Assembly (NCBI GenBank): GCA_033980235.1
Contig: CM067075.1
Span: forward strand, 22,029,011-22,093,010
Reading direction: 5' to 3'
Length of the DNA stretch: 64,000 nucleotides
Source: Diadema setosum
Taxonomy: Eukaryota; Echinodermata; Echinoidea; Diadematoida; Diadematidae
The position numbers and the translations under genes are program-made. Of the stretch, positions 1 through 14,500 are shown piece by piece. The notes under the pieces are model-generated. The model saw only the letters and a program-made list of their open reading frames with translations, did not search any database and was not told where the DNA came from. How positions within the stretch are numbered: position 1 is the stretch's first letter; each line of letters opens with the position of its first letter.

Positions 1-385
1 ATATATGTCCCCGCCGGAAGTAGCATTAAAAATGCAACCTCTGCATTAACTTCAGAAGGCTCGAACCAGACAGCAAATTTTTACATATCTTTCAGGTAAA
101 TCACTGCAATAGGTGGACCAATGCTCCTACTACTGACAAATTTAAATTCTTGAAATTGTGTTTGAATTCATGGAAGAGTAATTTGGTATTAAACAGCCTC
201 TTTATGTATTTCACAGCTTGACTATTCATCCAACACAGACTCCTGTTTCCTATCAAAAAAAAAAAAAATACACAAATAAAAATGGAATGACCTCCAGAAA
301 TAGTACTATCAAAAATATCAGGGAAACTTAAAAAAAAAAGAGCCTCTTTTTATGCAGACATGAAGTGACTGAATTACCCTATCAC

Positions 386-545
386 GACTATTACCCCCTG
401 GTTAAAAATACCAGTTTCATAGTGACAGGATTAGGGTTAGGTTTAGGGATAGAATGTGGATAAGGGTTAGGTTCAGGATTGGGATTAGGGTTAGGGTCAG
501 GAGAAAGATCTGGGGTAATTGTCCAGGGGATAATTGTCCTAGAAC
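386..545. mobile_element. TTAGGG-like MITE, second copy
   Basis: Degenerate TTAGGG/TTAGGT repeats (430-500) are flanked by ATTACCCCCTGG on the left and GGGGTAATTGTCCAGGGG on the right, the same layout as 53731-53923 in inverse orientation. A target duplication is not clear. Confidence 0.55.
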
Positions 546-794
546 CCTGAAATTACTAATGTTTCGATTAATATACCAATCCATGAAGGATGGTTTGCTC
601 AGTGTAACAACCATCTAATACTACCTATAACTCGACAATTTTGCATTCATTCGTGCTTACAGGCAAGCACTCTCCAACCTTTACATTTAAGAGAACATCA
701 GAATCAGATTATTCAATCCTGTCCCGTGCTCATAAAGACTAGACCTAACACAATCAATGTTCATATTCTGACAATGACAAGCAATAGTTCAAAA

Positions 795-953
795 GAAATC
801 AAGTGAATGTGCTAGGTGAACATGTTTGGTAGGATAAATTTGTAGCAGCATATAACCATTAACTTTAACTATGATTCAGATGAAATCATGTGAATGTGGT
901 AGGTGAACACATTTGGTAGGATAAATTAGTAGCAGCATATAACTATTTACTTT
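795..953. repeat. Tandem duplication, 87-bp period
   Basis: Two copies of about 72 bp, beginning GAAATCAAGTGAATGTG at 795 and GAAATCATGTGAATGTG at 882, share GGTAGGATAAATT and GTAGCAGCATATAAC blocks with few differences. A local duplication with no coding signal. Confidence 0.75.
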
Positions 954-3900
954 GGAAAGTTCATAAATGACGATGAATACTCAAAAGTGACAAATCAATC
1001 AACATGCAGCAACAAAAGTAACATCAGAATACTAATAAAATAAACAAATATACATGAACAATGAAGACGCAGAGCCCTAGCTGCTAAAAGCCATTACACC
1101 TAGCACACTGGAAACATTCTTCTTTCTGTTGGTTTCGTTAAGAAATGAAATGGCATGAGGAAATAATTCTAACATAGAGCCACGGTGTAACAGCATTTCA
1201 TCCAACCATTACATTTTCAACAAACTGACAGACAAACAGAAGTCAATGTACATGGGTTTGTTTGTCTGTTGTTGTTGGGTTTTTTTGAGTGCACATTACT
1301 TAAAGAGTATAAGCTTAAATGTTTACTTCGTCATTTTACATTTTCAGCATTCTTTGCTTGGATGTTGTAAAAAAACAAAAAATTGTTGGTGTTTTCATGG
1401 TCAGAGTTGGGCTTTAGACAAAAATCTCCACTATCTCATTCTTATGTTATTGTCTTTCTCTCTTTACACACACTACAAACACTTAGATCACTACTTTTAT
1501 TTTTTCTGCTCACACTATCTGGTAGACTCAAGGGAGGGTGAGAGGTGCTGGTATAAAGAAGAATATGATTAATTCAGTCAATATATCTATCTTTTAATCT
1601 ACTATTACAGTATGAATACACTGTAAATACATTTCTATGTATTTCTTTGAATAATTACCATACTCTGTTCATATATTAATCATGCTTGTACTGTAGTTTG
1701 ATATAATTTGTATCGTGTATGCCAGTGGAGGGAAAAATTTCAGTATTTTGAAATGGACCAACATATTCTTGAATCTTGAATGCATATTTCACATGTTACT
1801 GATCAATAGAAAAATCTTGGATGACAAGAAGGTGGTAAGTACAGACTTTGACGGAAAATGGGAATGCAGCATGACAGATCACATTGGGTAATTCAGTGCA
1901 AAATTGATAGAGGAAGGTGAGAAAAGTAGAAAATGAAACTATGACGCTCTCTTGTGACATGCAAATGTGAAAAGTCACAAATCAGTTGGGCATAAATTGC
2001 ACATGCTCACAATCACCCTCCCGCTGTTTCTTTAATTGATTATAGATCTTTTTTCTTTTTTTTAAACACTTGATAATATGTAGAACTACAAAGGAACAGA
2101 CACAGAAATGGAGAACCCTCTGCCAAGAAAGGTTCTGGCAATGCTTCATGAAAACATCATGTCATAGAAATCTGAATCCAAATATGAAAGACAAATGTAT
2201 TTCCTGGAGTTAAATGGTTAAATGGCCCATTTCACTTAACAGGTGTACAGATCACACCGACAGTACAAAACTTTCACTTCTGACGTTTTTTTAAATTTTT
2301 TTAAAACAAACATGTTACCATCAATTCTTTGAGAAAGACTGCTCTGAATACCTTCATGGTGGTTTGGACAAGACTTGCACTTCCCTTTACACATGACAAA
2401 AATTAGAACTGATTCTGATTATAAAGATGATTAGGCCATTTCATACTGCTCAGGCACTGACTTTTGTACTTTGGCTTGTCGCTACTTGGTTTGATGCCCC
2501 TCACAATTTTGGACACACGTTTCGACTCTGATACATGCTAAATATATATATAGGCAATTCGTACTCTGGAATTGTTAGTATATTCAGTCTCTCTTTTTGT
2601 CAATATAACCTATTTCTATAAAAAAGATAAAATTTCTTCAAGAGCATATCATTTATCCATCTTACCCAGTAGCAAAAGAAGAGCCAGATAATGAGAGTTA
2701 CTTTCACGGCACAAAATTTACAAATATCTTCGATGATGTCATTGGGTAAATATGACTAAGTTTCCACTTTCACCCATTTCTGTCTTGCTGGGTGAAATGC
2801 TTGATAATCTGAACACACTCAAGATTCACACTGTAAATTTTTCAACAACGCACAATAATTATTCAGCTAAGGATTATGATATCACGTTCTGCATTCAAAC
2901 TCCAACAGAGCATGATTCCACTCACTCATTCACTTTTTGTACTGAAAAGCAAAAAGAATATGACTGTCAATTCAAAATCACCAAAATTTTTCCACTGGGT
3001 TTCACACCAATTGTGGTGCTACTGCGGAACATATTTCAAGGTGTCACTGCAAATCCTCACCAATCCACAAATGCGATAACCAACAAGAATGAAAGCATGT
3101 AGAAAACAGCTGGTACATGTACAAATGTACATGAACTTACTGTTAACTCCATCTGAAATTGTATTATCCAACCCTACAACATTTGGATGGTTCCTCTTTC
3201 CTCCCCTATAAGTTACTCTCCTGAGACTTAAAGACATGAATGTAAGGCATATTTCTTCATATTTATATATATCTTTCTTTTGACACCCGTGCCAGTAATC
3301 ATTTCTGGTGGAATTCTCAAAACTCATGCCATTCTCAAATGTTTGAATTGGACACAGAAATCACCCCATTCAAAAACACACCACAAAATGCACGTTTCCC
3401 CCCCCCCCTTTTTTTTTTGAAATTCCAGTCCTCGGCAACAACCTGCCAGAATTGGATACCTAATACCCACATCATCACAGCATCTGCTCCTGGTAAATGG
3501 CCAACAACAGCCTGTGATATGCTAGTTAAGCCTTGGTTTTTTGTTTTTGTTTGTTTGTTTGTTTGTTTTGTCAAACTCAATGTGTGTTTGGTTCACCTTC
3601 AAATGAACAAGTAGAATGTGACCCAGTTACATATCATACTTTGTCATAGATAATAATGCTTTCCTATATTAGACAATTGTATAGTGAAACCTCCACAAGA
3701 TTTGTATTAAAACAGATATTATTTCAGGGGTAGGAAATACCAAATTTGCAGATACATAATATATCTGCATTATGTGGCAACAAGCAGTTTTTTGGTGAAA
3801 GCTTTAAAAAAACAAAAACAAAAACAAAGGACAAAATCATGATAAACAGAGAATGTATGACGAGAAATAAAGCTCGGCTGCAGACAGATACAGCGAAGTT

Positions 3901-4800
3901 TGATTTATAGGTGGACCTTGGAAAGAAACATCTTAGGAATGTAAGGTATGTGACAGCTGGTAGTAAAAAAAAAACCAACAAAAATGTCAATATTATGTAC
4001 TTAAAGCCACCAGGATACTCCAGTATTCATGAGATATACAATGCACATCCTTTTTGGTATAGAGTTGACTACATTGCAAAGTCCAAGTGTCTTTGAAAAA
4101 AAAAAAAGAGAAAAAAATAAAGAGTGAAACTTTAACCCATGTCATGTAAACATTAGATTAATATTTGTGATGAAATTCCCACCTGAAGAAATGCAACATT
4201 ACTCTCTTTAATAAGAGACAGCAGAAAGGCACCTGAAGCACACAGTGGCATCCTACATAATATTATGTACATGTATATGGGGCGATTCCCTTTCTTTGTT
4301 TTTGAACTGAAAATAAAACACAACACAACAAAAAGGCAGTGTTGTTATGATATAGAATATTTCTATGCTGACCCAAACTGTCACCTATGGATTGAGACCT
4401 TGTTTTAAAAAAAAAACAGTGTGAAAGTAGACCACTATACCTCATGTATCAAAGTGCAATTGAAGACCATGTATCAAAGAACAATAAAACCCTCATTTTG
4501 CTGCAACGACAGCTGTCTACATGAGACAAAACGATGTCTGAATACCTTTCAGTTTGAAAAATTAAGTACAGTAGTGAAATGCTCTGGAATTTTCAAAGAT
4601 GTCCGTTTTCCAATGGGCCAACATTTTACAGCTGAAGGGTCATAGCACACATAAAGTCGGGACGGTCAGCGTCATATGATGGTCATCATCAGCTGACCAT
4701 CCGCAAGACTGAGGGACCCTTGACGCATGGTTGGCTCAAGCTTACCTCCTTGGTAATTCTATTTCTAAGGATAATGACAACACTTGAATATTATCAAAAG

Positions 4801-5075
4801 ACAAAAAAAAAACAAAAAAACAAAAAGCAAATCACTTCATCTTTTAATGTTTTGAAAGCTCAGCATCACTAATCCGTGGATGGAAAGGCATAGCAGTATC
4901 AGGCAAATGAACAATTCTGGACAAAAAGCATGTGAGTTACTTACAGAATACACGAGCAAACTATAAAGCAGCTACTAGTATATTTAAGATGCTTGGACTG
5001 ATGAATGCGATAATCACTACAAAAAATGGGAATAGGGGGTGAAGGATTCAGTCAAATTCATAATTCACCTTTAAT
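4801..5075 (-). promoter_or_regulatory. Candidate CERS polyadenylation signals
   Basis: On the minus strand ATTAAA hexamers occur at 5075-5070 and 4848-4843, 372 and 599 nt past the stop codon. The second is followed about 15 nt later by a T-rich tract (4825-4802), the arrangement expected of a cleavage site. AT-rich DNA makes such hexamers common, so this is only a candidate. Confidence 0.25.
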
Positions 5076-5446
5076 ACATCATCATATCAATGGTGATAAT
5101 TCCTCTTCCTGAACACGTTACACTGCCGCGAGGCAAACAAATTATTTCCCATGGCTCAAGTGCCATGAGCTGAGAATGAGCTCAAACGACTCATGCTTGC
5201 CCTACTCGGTGGGAGAACATCATATGGAATATAGCGAAGCCTCTTGCGGCCGCTTTCGTATGCCTTCAAATCTTTACCACGTATAATTCAAAGACGAACG
5301 GGGGTGATGCGCACTTGAGGTGGTATCATCGAATGCATGACGTGTAAATAATGCTCTCTCGGGAGTAGCAAAATGCTTGTGTTTCACACTGGGATCGAAC
5401 GTTTGGCGATTTGCCTGGATGGATGAGGCGGGTGGAGGAGCGCCCT

Positions 5447-5593
5447 CTAGTGGTGGTTGTTTGCAGTAGCTTTGGAGCTGGAGTAGGCGTTGTGGGTGTA
5501 CTTGGTGTTGTGGTTGTTGATGCCGTTCTCTTCCTGCAGGGCGTCTGAATCCGACATGCTCTCGTCAACATCACTCCTGGCATCCTTTTCCAG
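5447..5593 (-). CDS. CERS: CERS coding exon 8 and stop (residues 335-382)
   Basis: 147 nt including TAG at 5449-5447. Encodes LEKDARSDVDESMSDSD and a hydrophilic His/Asn-rich end. The KD.RSD(V/I)(D/E)ES pattern is shared with the cytosolic tails of CERS2, 5 and 6, which carry CK2-type phosphorylation sites; S341, S346, S348 and S350 here have acidic context. The tail lies beyond the last helix. The acceptor is CACCCCAG. Confidence 0.94.
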   Translation of the reverse strand: MEKDARSDVDESMSDSDALQEENGINNHNTKYTHNAYSSSKATANNHH

Positions 5594-8500
5594 CTGGGGT
5601 GGCGTTGAGATCCCACAGGATATGAGAAATGAGACAGGATAACACAAGTTTAATATTTAGCAATGTCATCTGCATTCCACTGACCACATCCTCCTTATAT
5701 TAAAGGAAAACTCCACTTTGCATTCATACTAGCTTTAATAAAAAGAGTACGGCTCAGCAAATACAGAGGAACCTTGTTATAACGAGGACCTAAATAAAAT
5801 CCATGACAGTTGCCTTGTTATATCAGGTTTCTCACTACAGCACAGAGCAATAATAGAGAAATATAAAGAGTTGGGGCCTCTAAAATCACCTTGTTATAAG
5901 AGGGCACTGTTAGATCAAACCTCTTTAGTACCAGGTTCCACTGTAAAACAGATCAATTTGATACCGGTACATACACACAAAAAGAAAGTTATGGCATGTT
6001 CAAGTTAAACTTGTTCCACAATTCGGTGATATCACTCAAAATTACATACATGCAAATTAGAGCATGCAAATCAGCTCATTACCTTACAACTGTGTACATC
6101 AAAATATTACTTCATTTTTTTTTGGCCAATAATTCTGCAACCATAACCCCATTCCCTTAGAAATCTACCATTGCCAAATAGTTGCAACACTACAACAACA
6201 ACAACAAAAAATATTGTTCCTATTCTTCTGACTTTGATAAACCTTTCACTGTACTGTTACACTACTTCTTCTGCTTCCATCCACACAAAGCAATTTTCAG
6301 GATGGACTTCCCCTCTAACTCGACTTGAGAATTAGCTTGAACAGCCAGTGGATTTTCCACTTTCAATGGATAACAACTTTTAATCTTTCACTTTCACAAC
6401 TTAATCGCTCACTCAGGATATGAGCTCTTTTGGGTATTGAGAAGCCATAAGCTTTTGATATTTTTTGCTTTACTATTGTATCTTTACTATCAAAAAGGGC
6501 ACAAGACCACACACATGGCCCCCAACACCACAGTGGTTCTGAGATCGCCTGAGCAAAACCCAATGCAGGGCGTGGGACCTCTCGTACCTTGCCATGCCAC
6601 AGGGCCTTGTAGGCCATGGAGACGATGAGATAGAACCAGTAGCAGTGGAGGCCCAGCAGAGTGACCAGCAGCCCGTTGAAGAGGTAGTAGGCAGGGAAAG
6701 GGCCCATGATGGACATACTGTGGAATGTAGAGCTGTAGATCACCCTGGTGGGTATAGAAAAGTCAAAGGTCAAAGAACATGTGTTTAAGGGACAGCAGTA
6801 CCATGGACATCATCTAATACCCGTTTATACTGCTAGCGGGTTTCAGAGCCTCCTCGAGGAGGTTCGAAAGCCCACTCTGAAAAAGCAGCCTCTCAGCCTC
6901 TGTTTATACTGCTCACCAAAAGCAGGCCCTAGCAGGCCCTAGCAGAACCACCTGGCTCCTTCCCTCTGATACATGGTGCAGGCTTTTGCATGAAAGTGTG
7001 CAAGTTCAAAGGCTTTCTTCAGCGGGGATTGGTCGAAACGGCTGAGTTGTTTAATATGTAAGCAGGCGATGACCTTCAGCAATTACCTCCGGGTCGGCTA
7101 AAAAGCAGCTTCTCGAACCCCCTAGCGCTGATACTGGTTTCAGAGGCTGCTATAGCAGCCTCTGAAACCAGCCCCTGTAGGTGGTTTCAGAACCTGACCT
7201 GATTGGATCTCCTTTTCTGAATTCTGTCTGTTTATACTGAGCTGAAAGGCTGCTTGAGGCTGCTATAGGAGGCTTCAGAACCCCCTTTTTGCTTCTAAAG
7301 TATGAATGGGGTATTCGATGTAATCCCTGAGCTGAATTGAATAACTGAACATGTTCCTCTTCTGCCTTTACATTTGTTCTTCCCTCCCAGCTTTCTCTCC
7401 TTTTCTTCCCTTATATCCTCTGCCCTTCCTTCTTTCCTTCCTCTTCAATCTCCTTTTTCTTCCCCCTCCTTCATATTCTTCTAGTCAGAGCTACAAATGT
7501 GTGATCCAGGAGAGCACAGCTTGATTTCACAGGCCTGCATTAAAGGTACTGTTTACCATTGGGAGCAGTTTATTTATAAAGTGTTCTAGTCATCACATTT
7601 GATGCATATGTGTAGGTCAGTTGTATCCCAAAACATCCACCATATAAAAATTTTGCAATACACCCTGAAATAAGAGGAGATATCACTATTTTTTTCTGAA
7701 TGAACAATAACTATAACAATTTTATCATAACTACTGTTCACTGTTTGTATATTTAACAATACTTCACATTGATCATACTGACAAACATTTTTACATTGTT
7801 TTTATCCCAACTCACATTTTAGAACTATTTTGAAGCACTAATGCTGGGTTTTTTGTTTCATCTGCAAATGGTAAATAATGCCTTTAACAGGGATTAATTG
7901 AAATTTTGAAGAGTTGCTGGTTACACAGTATACTACAAATGTACCAACAATACTCAGTAATGTGCACTTTTTTTTTTCCATTCTCACAGACAGCATTCAA
8001 TACCAGCTCTGCAGACGACATCAGATCAATTTACTAAGTAAAAAAGCACTCTGAGAGTGCAGACCTCCGCCAAACTGCTCTACTTTCCACCGATGATCTT
8101 GCTCTTCCATAGAGATCAGTGATTTCCACCTATAGTATGCATGCTGAAAAAATTGCCCGATTTCCCAATATAGAAGCCTTGTTACGTCATAAACCCTCAG
8201 CTGCGCGGCCTAGCAGAAACACACACTTTAGTGCGTGTATGGAAACCTGAAAAATGCGCAGCTTGAACTCCCAAGTTCATTGACCTTACCTGCCAAAATA
8301 TCGAAAATCCTTCAAAAAATCCATTAACATTTCTGGATCACTACCAAAATTTAATCATCTGTTCCTTGTGTCATTCGCAACCTTCCCTGCAAGTTTCATC
8401 CAAATCCGTGCACAACTTTTTGAGTTATTTTGCACACGGACAAACAAACAAACTAACTACAAGTAACAAACAAACAAACGTTAATAAGAACATAACCTCC

Positions 8501-11500
8501 TCCCTTGGCAGAGGTAATAAAACCAATGCCTGCTGCAAGGTCTATGAAAGCAGCATATAAAGACAACCTATACTGAGGACATGGGTGTCCTGACGTTGCT
8601 GGGGGGGGGGGGGGGGGGGGTCAAACCCAAGACTCACCAGAAAGGCAGAAAGATGATGCGGGAGACAAAGAAGGCCACAGTGAAGATACCAAACATGGTG
8701 TTGGCTGGGGTGTGGGCCTTGGCATAGTTGCACATCTTCGCAAACTGCACAAAATCAAAGAGATACAAGATTAATACTCATATTTATAATTTCCAAAGCT
8801 TTACAATCCAACAATAAATCACATCTATTCAAACTAGCAAATGATTCTTAATACATGGGTAATTCCATGAAGTCGGGGCAGTGTCCATATAGCATCGTGA
8901 TACAATGTATTTAAAAAATACATTTCAGCATAACTCAATATTATTATATGCTATACATTTATTGTTTGTAGGCTTTACATTTACATTGAGGCCACACATT
9001 TTCCTGGAAATTTTGTGCCATTCAGACTCAATTTTGATGAAGTTATTAAACAATATGTAACAGTGTCCTGTAGCATCGTGACGTGTCCATGTAGCATCGT
9101 GATATTCTAAAATTTGGTCCTGAGAGACAAATTGTGGCAATTAGCTTGACCAAAATTTGATGCAATATGCATTTACAAGATATGAATGAGATAGCTAAAT
9201 ATCTCAAATTTCCTGTACACAGTTTTAATTTTAAAAGAAAATTACAAAATGTATCACGATGCTATGCGGTGTCCTTTTTTGTTACATTTGGTGGACACCG
9301 CATAGCATAGTGACACATTGTGTAATTTTCTTGTAAAAGTAAAACTGTGGAAAGGAGAGTTAAGATATATAGCTATCTGACTAATCTAGTAATTATGCAT
9401 ATTATATCAAATTTTGGTCAAGCTAATTGCATTAATTTGTCTTTTAGGACCAGATTTTAACTATCACGATGCTACATGGACACGTCACGATGCTGCAGGA
9501 CACCGTTACATATTGTTTTAATAACTTCATCAAAATTGAGTCTGAATGGCACAAAATTTCCAGGAAAATGTATGGTCTCAATACAATTGTAAAGCCTATA
9601 AACAATATATGTATAGCATAATTAGTATTGAGTTATGCTAAAATGTAACACTTTGTGCCCCAACTTCACAGAATTACCCATGTTATACATTTTGTCTAAT
9701 CTCTTCATTTTTGTATTTCCTTCCTCTATACATTTGTATCGTAATGCACCATATCTAATCTCTAACATGCAATGTGGCTATGTACTATAATGCACTGAAC
9801 TTTGAGTACCTCACTTATGTGGGATAATTGTACTCATTAATGTTATCATTATAAGGAAAGCAGCACCATGTATTGTCACAGCATAAGATTTTATTTGAAT
9901 CAGTTTCAATCTCATTGTAGTGAAATAACAGTCTGTATGCTGTAATCTACTGCTGGGTAATATAAGCTCACTTGCCCACGGCATCTAAAACTCGTTGCTG
10001 GTCTAGTAAAACAGTTGGCCACTTGCTCGATGCCCTTGCCAAAATGGCCATACAGGCAAGTGGCAATTATTTATTTGTTCATTTATTCTTCTTCTCTTTT
10101 TTTCCTTTTTTTTTTTTTTGGGGGGGGGAGGAGGGTATGGGGTTAAAGATGACACAATACTCTCACCTCTAAGAAGATGTCTGCCACATCATGCGTTACC
10201 ATGACAATGCATCCGATTCTGGTAAAGTTGCACGTCCAGGAGAAGCTGATGAGCAGGAGTGTGGTGAAGTGGTGGATGGATTGAGGAACGAAGTCCTGTA
10301 GAGGGATTAGAAACAGAGAAAATCAAACACAGAGACGTTAGATACAACTGCAAAACAAATGTGAAATTCTTGAAGTACAATCTGGTTTTAACAAGCGAGA
10401 GCTTGTTATGAACCCATAGGTCTCTTGATAAATCAATGAGGTGTTTGTAAGAATTAACCCCACATCCGTGCTGACACAGAGCTTAAAGATCAATTTTCAG
10501 TGCGTGTATCCTCTATCAAAAAAGAAAGACAGAAAGGAATTTACAGATTTTAATGCCCTTGTGCATTACATATATTTTGCATCGCTGTACAGAAGCTTTA
10601 CTATGAGAAGGAAAAACACCACACAGTCACAAGAAAAACACCTCACATAGTACACAGTATACATACCAGGTTACCTTTGAAAGGGTTATCAGAATATGAT
10701 TCTGAAACATCTAATGTAAAAACACCAAACAGTACACAGTCATACATACCAGGTAAACCTTTGAAAGGGTTATCATCTGATATAATTCTGAAACACCCAC
10801 TGTAATATGAGACTCACTTGTGCATCATACCAGGCTTGATGGTACTGCTACTGGTCCAAAAAGAGAAGAAAAATGACTAAAACATACAGTATCTCTGTAC
10901 AGGGCCACCAAATACCAACAACATAAAACGTTCATTTAGGATATCAAAATCCAATGTGGACACAACATCCCCTATTATACAGCCAAGGTTTCTTGTTCTG
11001 TTGTTTCTAAGTTCGATTTATTTATTTTTTTCCAGCCCAAACATATTCAACAGCACATAGGTACGCCCAATGCAGATTAAAGGAAAGAAATGTAAATACA
11101 AGTAACACCAAAAGCAGGGTACAATGTACTTTTGATGAGAATCAAAGAAGTGAAACATTTGAGAGTGATAATTGATTTCAGAGTGGAAATGGGGGGACTG
11201 ACTTTTAAGAAAAAGCATTTGCTCTTCAAGAGGCTGAGAAATTTCTGGAATTCGCCTGCCATTGCAACTGTCAGGTGAAAGGTATTATAGTGCATAATGT
11301 AGAATGGTCACAAGACCATGAAACAAAGTTCTTATCACTATCAGTGATACAGTAAGCAAGTGTTTGAACTTGCAACTGCCAGTTACTGACTAGTGGAGGT
11401 AAGAGACAATACTAATCAATCAATCCAACAACAATTTGTATTTTCAAGAAGACTATCTTATCTTGGCTTTTCTTTGGAGGGTGCAGTTGCCTAGCAACTT

Positions 11501-14500
11501 CTGAAGTAAGACGGAGACAAAAGTCATGTTTTGTTTGGAGATGTATTTTTTAATTCTTTATTGAGAATGTCACTGCCCCTCACAGAAAACATGCAACCCC
11601 TGAGGCTGTTTACAGCTGGGCGTGAAGATGTTGTCCACACAATGATCGTTAATATTTTTAGTACGCTGTACAAAAGCCTCTAAAAATGGCATAGAGCTGA
11701 GAAGAGTAGTGCAGTAACCCAGAACCTTTTTGCCTACAGTCTTTTTCTTCTTTGAAAACAGAGTGGGTAGTTGTCAGTGAAAATAAGGTACAGACTGTAA
11801 ATACTTCAAATTTTACTTTCAATTTCTCTACGAGTATAATCAATCTGTGATGTGATTGATTGATTGATATATAAGCTTAACGACACTATCAACACGTTTA
11901 GTGTTATTTAAGTGTCGAACAGTTTAGCTTAATCTAAGTTCATACACAGTTTTAACATGCACAGCAAAAATAATGGGCATCTCAATCATAATATTAAGTG
12001 AACTATTTCACCGGGATAACTCCCTACTCTTTTCGAAAAGTGAATAGGTTCTTTTACGTGCAAATGGTGTGACTCTCCTCTACACGGGACCAATATTAAC
12101 GTTTCCTCCGAAAGACTCAGCAATTAGCATAAGATACCTTGCCCAAGGGTAATCATGCCTGTATGACCGATATTTTGAATTGGTTTTATTATCATCAATG
12201 TCATGAGACTACTGATATTTGAAACTAATGACACTCTCCAATATTGCCTAGCTCATAAAACATGAATGCATATACTGCATTGTCTCATAAGAGGAAATCA
12301 CTAACAGAACCATGCAAGTATGCAAATATTAAGTCCAACAAAAGCATTTCCAGTGTAGTGTGTACCCAATTTGCTCATACAATCGTGCAATTGTAGCAGA
12401 ACTGCACATCCATGCATTAGATCTAAAGTGTTTATTAAGAATAATGCATACCTCAATTTACTGTATGAACATTAGCTCCCCCCCCCAAAAAAAAAAAAGA
12501 AAAAAAAAATGTCCACAGGCTAATCAAACATGACATGAACAATTCCGACAGCTTTAAAATCTCCTTACTCACAAGAATGGATCAAAACCATTTGTAAGCA
12601 TCCGATCACATTATGCACAGCATTGTAATGATTCACTGATTATTAGAGACATTCTTTGGTTGGTGTGGGCTACTGTACATAGAAAATGCAGTGGATTTCT
12701 CTCTTAAAGGGGGGGGGGGGGGAAGAGGGGAAGGAAAGAGTGCAATGAGAAGCCAATTAATTCAAAGCACTGAGCAGTTACAAGAATGAAATTATTGTCA
12801 AGGAGTATTTAGGAAGTACAGGTATTGAAAGAGAGGGAGAGAGAGAAAGATTCCATTTAAGGAATAGGGTGCGTTTATCAACTCATTTGTGGTGCAGAAT
12901 TAAGAATTCCAAACAACTTTCAGGGGGTTTTGGGCAGTTGATAAAACACATGTACAGTGTACATGTACCTGTTTTGATTATGGGGTTAGAAACACATCTT
13001 TGAAATGCCAAAAAAGTGTGATCGCAAACGCATTTAAAGCCAAAAACGCATTTATGTAGAGTTGATAAACGCAAAGTCATTTTGAAACGTGTTTGTAGCT
13101 CAGATGCCCATGCCAACCACTGACAATCTACATGTTGTACACATCTCCACTCCTTGGATCAGACCAGGGAGGTGGAATATCCACCTCCCTGATCAGACTC
13201 TGCAATGGAGAGCTCTGCACAGTGACAAGGCCTTCCAATCGCCTCATGACAGAGTTGATAAATGCAACAACTTGAGGAATGCGATCCGAAAGTTGTTTGC
13301 AAATGCGTTTTGATAGTTGGCATTGAAACATGTTTCAAACTTGGGAAAGTTGATAAATGAAGCCTTGGACCAAGGGCTTTCAGAATCTTAGAGGGGGTAG
13401 ATTAGATCATCATGAATGAGGGCCACCTCAAAATCCTATGCCTGCAAGCTGAGATTCACTGTTCTGTCATTATTTTGGACAATGTTTCAATTCATCATCA
13501 TTATTGGCCTGATAATCTACTGTAGATCTTATCATATCATCATCACAATCACTGTATACATGCATGCAATCCTATTCTTTGTTATTGATGCAAGCCTGTC
13601 TGTCTTAATGTTTCAGGATGGCTGAAAGAAAGAAGCAACTCTCACAAAAAAGTAAGACAGATGCAAAAACTACCACAGCTACAATGATAGTGAAGAAAAT
13701 CATTTGGTGTAGAGACCCCTTTTCCCAATCAATAGCTGAAACGTCCACACAGTGTGAGAACTCTTAGGTCTACAATAGGCATTCTGAAATGTCCCCAAAG
13801 ATCACAGCTACCAGTTTATACATTTTCAAAACATATCATCATAGCCCTATCCTTTCTACCTTAAAAAAAAAAGAAAAGAAAAGAAAAAAGTGTGCCAAGC
13901 TTTTGTGAGGTGTTCCAAAATGCAAACAGTCAAATTCTAAGTATGTGGAAAGACTTTGATGATCTCTGGTTCATGATACATGTGTAGTACAGTGACCTGT
14001 GCTGAAATCTCCTATTTGTGTGTTCACAATCCGCATTAAGAATTTCAATTTGAGTTCAGAATAGGGCACAGTCAACAGATGAATGCAATTTCACAATATG
14101 CTACATACCAGCACTTACAAGTGAATCAGATTTTTTTTTTTAATGTAACAGGGGTGTTCAGGTATACGTGTACTTACAAGCTCAGTACACATGCCAGCAC
14201 TCAGAGCAGGAAGTTGTGAGAGAGAGAAGGGAGAGGGGGGAAAGAAAAAAGAAAGATTGAATTCCTTGCATTGTATGAATGCGAACTGTGCTACCGTTAT
14301 GACCTTGTTACAATACACCACATACAACTCTTCAAATTTGGTCTGTGCTAGGTCAAAACAGGGGACTGGCAATGTTCCAATCAAGGGCTATGTATATCTC
14401 CACACTTATATGGTTATGGCATTGTAACATTATTACCACCATTAAAGACAGGCCTTTTAAGAAGACAGGCCTTTAAACTGTGGTCATACTGGCATAACAT

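Larger units (their letters stand above)
1..5446. other. 3' flank of CERS, no gene seen
   Basis: AT-rich sequence holding at least part of the CERS 3' UTR. It contains a TTAGGG-like element at 386-545, a 72-bp tandem duplication at 795-953, a (GTTT)n tract at 3538-3566 and scattered poly-A/poly-T runs. The short ORFs have no recognisable domains, and I support no other gene here. Confidence 0.6.
6745..8637 (-). other. CERS intron 6 (1.9 kb)
   Basis: Begins GTGAGT and ends ACCCACCAG. It contains a (G)20 tract (8601-8620), an ACCTCCGCCAA-ended dispersed repeat (8063-8515) and a MITE (6816-7315). The remaining part, about 7320-8060, is AT-rich with a pyrimidine-rich patch near 7370-7480 and no visible gene. 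Confidence 0.88.

Noticed and set aside
6363..6773. 136-codon minus-strand ORF taken as one gene
   Set aside because: Only 6744-6588 is CERS exon 7; the rest is intron read-through past splice sites.
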